From positions 62,001-126,000 of the forward strand of contig NZ_CAKZJO010000055.1 of NCBI RefSeq assembly GCF_936943645.1: a stretch of 64,000 nucleotides of DNA, written 5' to 3'. This stretch comes from an uncultured Bradyrhizobium sp. (GTDB lineage: Bacteria > Pseudomonadota > Alphaproteobacteria > Rhizobiales > Xanthobacteraceae). Positions 61,088 through 64,000 of this stretch are shown one piece after another; the first letter of the stretch is position 1; each line of letters starts with the position of its first letter. The position numbers and the translations under genes were made by a program. Under the pieces are notes generated by a model, which was not told where the DNA came from, ran no database searches, and saw nothing but the letters and a program-made list of their open reading frames with translations.

Positions 61088-62143
61088 CTACCCCGCAGCG
61101 CCGTCGCGATCGAGCTCGGCTTCGGTCACCACGCGGTTACGGCCACTGCCCTTGGCGAGATAGAGCGCGCGGTCGCAGCGCTCAATGAGATCGGTGATCG
61201 CCTCGCCGGCCCGATACTGGGCCACGCCGATCGACACGCTGATGCTGGGGAGGATCTCGCCGGTCGAACGGCGGGTGATCGTGCATTCGGCGAGCGCACG
61301 CCTGATGCGTTCGGCGATCTCGGTGCAGGCGGCGAGATCGGCGTCCGGCAGCACCGCAATCAGCTCCTCGCCGCCATAGCGGGCCGGCAGATCCTGCGCG
61401 CGGACTTTTTCGCGCAGCACCTTCGCCATCAGGCGCAGCACCTGGTCGCCGACACCGTGGCCGAAATTGTCGTTGAAGGTCTTGAAGTGGTCGATGTCGA
61501 GCATCAGCACGCTGAGCGGCTCGCCCCATGCCGCGGTCGCCTGCGCCTTGCGCAGGAATTCGTCGAGCGCCCGCCGGTTGGCAAGGCCCGTCAGCGTGTC
61601 GGTCCGGGCGCGTTCCTCGGACCGCGACAGCGAGTCACGGATCACGTCGAGCTCGCGGGTCTTTTCCGCAAATCCCGCCTCCAGCCGCGTCGCCCTGGTG
61701 GCGGCCCGCGCCAGCTCGTTCATCAGCTGGGCAACCAGCGCCTTCGGATCGACCCCGGCCTTGCCCTGGTCCGCCACCTCGCTGATGGCCTGCATCTGCG
61801 AATGATTGTCGGCAATTGCGGTCGTCAGGAAATCCCTGGCCGTCCCCATGAGGGACTGCAGCCGTTCGGACGTATCGACCACGATGGCACTCACCTGGGG
61901 GGCGACATAGGTCTCGAACAGCTCCTGATTGGTCCGGGCGTCAAAGGGGCGATTGTGATCGATCAGGAGATCGATCGCGTTGCGCAGGTCATCGTGGCTT
62001 CCGGCGAAATATTGGTACCAGACCGCAAAATTAGCCGGCGTCGGCGCGATCCGCTGTTCGGCCATGCTGCGCATCGCCCGTCCAGCGATGGAGGCGGCGT
62101 AGTCATAGTCGGGATCGTCGAAGCTTGAATCCATCGCGGTCAT
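61088..62143 (-). CDS. Cytoplasmic diguanylate cyclase (GGDEF)
   Basis: This protein of about 351 residues has no membrane helix. The N-terminal part, about 180 residues, is helical (YDYAASIAGRAMRSMAEQRIAPTPANFAVWYQYFAGSHDDLRNAIDLLIDHNRPF) and is probably a coiled-coil or sensor region. The GGDEF domain follows (DTLTGLANRRALDEFL, then MLDIDHFKTFNDNFGHGVGD). The active loop is RYGGEELIAVL, with Leu in place of the usual Phe. An inhibitory RxxD is present just before it (RAQDLPARYGGEEL), so product feedback is likely. ATG at 62141-62143 with AGGAC upstream is used; the frame is open further upstream. The first GGDEF protein in the window lacks this site. Confidence 0.9.
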   Translation of the reverse strand: MTAMDSSFDDPDYDYAASIAGRAMRSMAEQRIAPTPANFAVWYQYFAGSHDDLRNAIDLLIDHNRPFDARTNQELFETYVAPQVSAIVVDTSERLQSLMGTARDFLTTAIADNHSQMQAISEVADQGKAGVDPKALVAQLMNELARAATRATRLEAGFAEKTRELDVIRDSLSRSEERARTDTLTGLANRRALDEFLRKAQATAAWGEPLSVLMLDIDHFKTFNDNFGHGVGDQVLRLMAKVLREKVRAQDLPARYGGEELIAVLPDADLAACTEIAERIRRALAECTITRRSTGEILPSISVSIGVAQYRAGEAITDLIERCDRALYLAKGSGRNRVVTEAELDRDGAAG

Positions 62144-62282
62144 GCGGTCCTGTCGGACCGCAAATTGGCATCGAGCCCTTAATCCCACCCCAACACCGGT
62201 CCTCGTAGTTATGCGGAGGCGCGGTCAAAGTTCCAAATCGCGGCAACCCATTGACCCCCTGAGGACTTCTATGGCCTAGTCC

Positions 62283-62298
62283 GCCGTCTTGAGACGGC
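62283..62298. other. Hairpin in the leader of leuS
   Basis: GCCGTC and GACGGC form a 6-base stem with a TTGA loop, 28 bases before the leuS ATG. It has no T-run and does not look like a standard attenuator. No T-box motif is visible, as expected outside Firmicutes. Confidence 0.4.
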
Positions 62299-62325
62299 CG
62301 AACCCACAAAAACCCCAACGAATCC

Positions 62326-64000
62326 ATGACCTCCGAACGCTACAACGCCCGCGACGCCGAACCGCGCTGGCAACGCCTCTGGGACGAACAGGCGATCTTC
62401 GTCTCCCGAAACAATGATTCGCGGCCGAAATACTATGTGCTCGAGATGTTCCCCTACCCGTCCGGGCGCATCCATATCGGCCATGTCCGGAATTACACGC
62501 TCGGCGACGTGCTGGCCCGCTTCATGCGCGCCAAGGGGTTCAACGTGCTGCACCCCATGGGCTGGGACGCCTTCGGCCTGCCGGCCGAGAATGCCGCGAT
62601 CGAGCGCAAGGTCGCGCCGAAAGCCTGGACCTACGACAACATCGCCGCGATGAAGAAGCAGCTTCGCTCGATCGGGCTGTCACTGGATTGGTCACGCGAA
62701 TTCGCGACCTGCGACCCCAGCTACTACAAGCATCAGCAGAAGATGTTCCTGGACATGCTCGCCGCGGGCCTCGCCGAGCGTGAGAAGCGCAAGCTGAACT
62801 GGGATCCGGTCGACATGACCGTGCTCGCCAACGAGCAGGTGATCGACGGGCGCGGCTGGCGCTCGGGTGCCGTCGTCGAGCAGCGCGAGATGAGCCAGTG
62901 GGTCTTCAAGATCACGAAGTACTCGCAGGAGCTGCTGTCCGCGCTGAATGGGCTCGACCGCTGGCCCGACAAGGTCAGGCTGATGCAGCGCAACTGGATC
63001 GGCCGCTCCGAGGGCCTCTTGATCCGTTTCGCGCTGGATGCGGCGACGACGCCCGCTGGCGAGAACGAGCTGAAGATTTTCACGACGCGCCCGGACACCC
63101 TGTTCGGCGCGAAGTTCATGGCGATCTCGGCGGATCATCCGCTGGCGCAGGCCGCTGCCGCAAAGAATCCTGAGCTTGCGGAGTTTATTGCCGACATCAA
63201 GAAGATCGGCACCGCGCAGTCGATCATCGACACCGCGGAGAAGCAGGGTTTCGATACCGGCATCCGCGCGGTGCATCCGTTCGATCCGAGCTGGAAGCTG
63301 CCGGTCTATGTCGCCAATTTCGTGCTGATGGAATACGGCACCGGCGCGATCTTCGGCTGCCCGGCGCACGACCAGCGCGACCTCGACTTCGTCAACAAAT
63401 ACGGTCTCGGCAACACACCCGTCGTGTGCCCCGAGGGCCAGGACCCGAAATCCTTCGTCATCACCGACACCGCCTATGACGGTGACGGCCGCATGATCAA
63501 TTCGCGCTTCCTCGACGGCATGACCATCGATCAGGCCAAGGATGAGGTCGCAAAGCGTCTGGAAGGCGAGCTGCGCGGCAATGCGGCGGTCGGCGAGCGG
63601 CAGGTCAATTTCCGCCTGCGCGACTGGGGCATTTCGCGCCAGCGCTATTGGGGCTGCCCGATCCCGGTGATCCATTGCCCGAAATGCGACGTCGTGCCGG
63701 TGCCCGATGCCGATTTGCCCGTGGTGCTGCCGGAGGATGTGAGCTTCGACAAGCCGGGCAATGCGCTCGACCATCACCCGACCTGGAAGCACGTCACCTG
63801 CCCGAAATGCGGCGGCAAGGCGAACCGCGAAACCGACACCATGGACACCTTCGTGGATTCGTCCTGGTATTTTGCGCGCTTCACCGATCCCTGGAACGAG
63901 ACCGCGCCGACCACGCCTGCGGTGGCCAACCGGATGCTGCCGGTCGACCAGTATATCGGCGGCGTCGAGCACGCGATCCTGCATCTGCTCTACAGCCGCT
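62326..64000 (+). CDS. leuS: Leucine-tRNA ligase, N-terminal part (cut by window end)
   Basis: The open frame starts at ATG 62326 and continues past the end of the window, giving the first 558 residues of an enzyme that is usually about 860-880 long. The class I HIGH motif is in [19 protein letters not shown] near 45-63. [14 protein letters not shown] follows near 84. [29 protein letters not shown] and later [19 protein letters not shown] (the editing domain) are characteristic. The window ends within [19 protein letters not shown] sequence before the KMSKS loop. It charges tRNA-Leu. The editing domain appears intact. Confidence 0.96.
   Translation, partial: MTSERYNARDAEPRWQRLWDEQAIFVSRNNDSRPKYYVLEMFPYPSGRIHIGHVRNYTLGDVLARFMRAKGFNVLHPMGWDAFGLPAENAAIERKVAPKAWTYDNIAAMKKQLRSIGLSLDWSREFATCDPSYYKHQQKMFLDMLAAGLAEREKRKLNWDPVDMTVLANEQVIDGRGWRSGAVVEQREMSQWVFKITKYSQELLSALNGLDRWPDKVRLMQRNWIGRSEGLLIRFALDAATTPAGENELKIFTTRPDTLFGAKFMAISADHPLAQAAAAKNPELAEFIADIKKIGTAQSIIDTAEKQGFDTGIRAVHPFDPSWKLPVYVANFVLMEYGTGAIFGCPAHDQRDLDFVNKYGLGNTPVVCPEGQDPKSFVITDTAYDGDGRMINSRFLDGMTIDQAKDEVAKRLEGELRGNAAVGERQVNFRLRDWGISRQRYWGCPIPVIHCPKCDVVPVPDADLPVVLPEDVSFDKPGNALDHHPTWKHVTCPKCGGKANRETDTMDTFVDSSWYFARFTDPWNETAPTTPAVANRMLPVDQYIGGVEHAILHLLYSR

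Overview
The window is chromosomal DNA of an alphaproteobacterium, most likely Bradyrhizobium or a close relative in the Nitrobacteraceae (Bradyrhizobiaceae). I infer this from the high GC content, the gene complement (DUF1674/SDHAF4, DUF2239, GYF_2 membrane proteins, a CxxC thioredoxin-TPR protein, two linked glnK-amtB pairs), the CtrA-type and Irr-type regulatory motifs, and many palindromic intergenic repeats. I see no rRNA, insertion sequence, prophage or CRISPR array. The only RNA gene found is tRNA-Gly(GCC). Coding density is high, and most entries are housekeeping or metabolic genes in short operons.

Layout, 0-17 kb: a cut-off membrane protein; a methyl-accepting chemotaxis protein; a tight sulfotransferase-cysD-cysNC operon that makes and probably uses PAPS; an SDHAF4-type assembly factor; rsmB, a heparinase-II/III-like protein and purH; a UMF1-type transporter facing a gamma-glutamyltransferase; an MFS transporter; and a GST divergent from a DUF2239 gene across a promoter with two ACCCGGGTA palindromes.

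17-31 kb: a MATE exporter, an HCCA-isomerase-like protein and a ketopantoate reductase; a diheme cytochrome c and a sorbosone-dehydrogenase-like enzyme; an epimerase and tRNA-Gly; a CnoX-like thioredoxin and a Lon-N-domain protein; a PepSY-cytochrome b operon with two upstream Irr/ICE-like motifs; and a fatty-acid-type operon (membrane protein, enoyl-CoA hydratase, thioesterase, NmrA-like reductase) divergent from a TetR regulator with two matching operators.

31-47 kb: Trm112, a UbiH-type hydroxylase and TesB; an acyl-CoA ligase / MaoC-type dehydratase / CaiB CoA-transferase / TctC-type binding-protein operon divergent from an IclR regulator; two tandem GYF_2 membrane proteins; and two glnK-amtB pairs. 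The pairs are separated by an ArsR-SRPBCC pair and a divergent ClpP, and the second pair has a good sigma-54 promoter.

47-64 kb: a GFA-type protein; a DapC-like aminotransferase followed by ftsK behind a perfect CtrA box; lolA and xth; a cyclic-nucleotide-binding protein, an OmpR-type response regulator and an L,D-transpeptidase; a hydratase; YggS; two GGDEF proteins flanking a HAD phosphatase and an unknown membrane protein; and the first two thirds of leuS, cut by the window end.

The strongest leads are regulatory (the CtrA box, Irr-like boxes, tandem operators and sigma-54 promoter) and the odd proteins: the sulfotransferase in a PAPS operon, a ClpP with SYGG in place of SPGG, and an acyl-CoA ligase with an altered P-loop. 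No clearly undescribed multi-gene defence or mobile system is visible.
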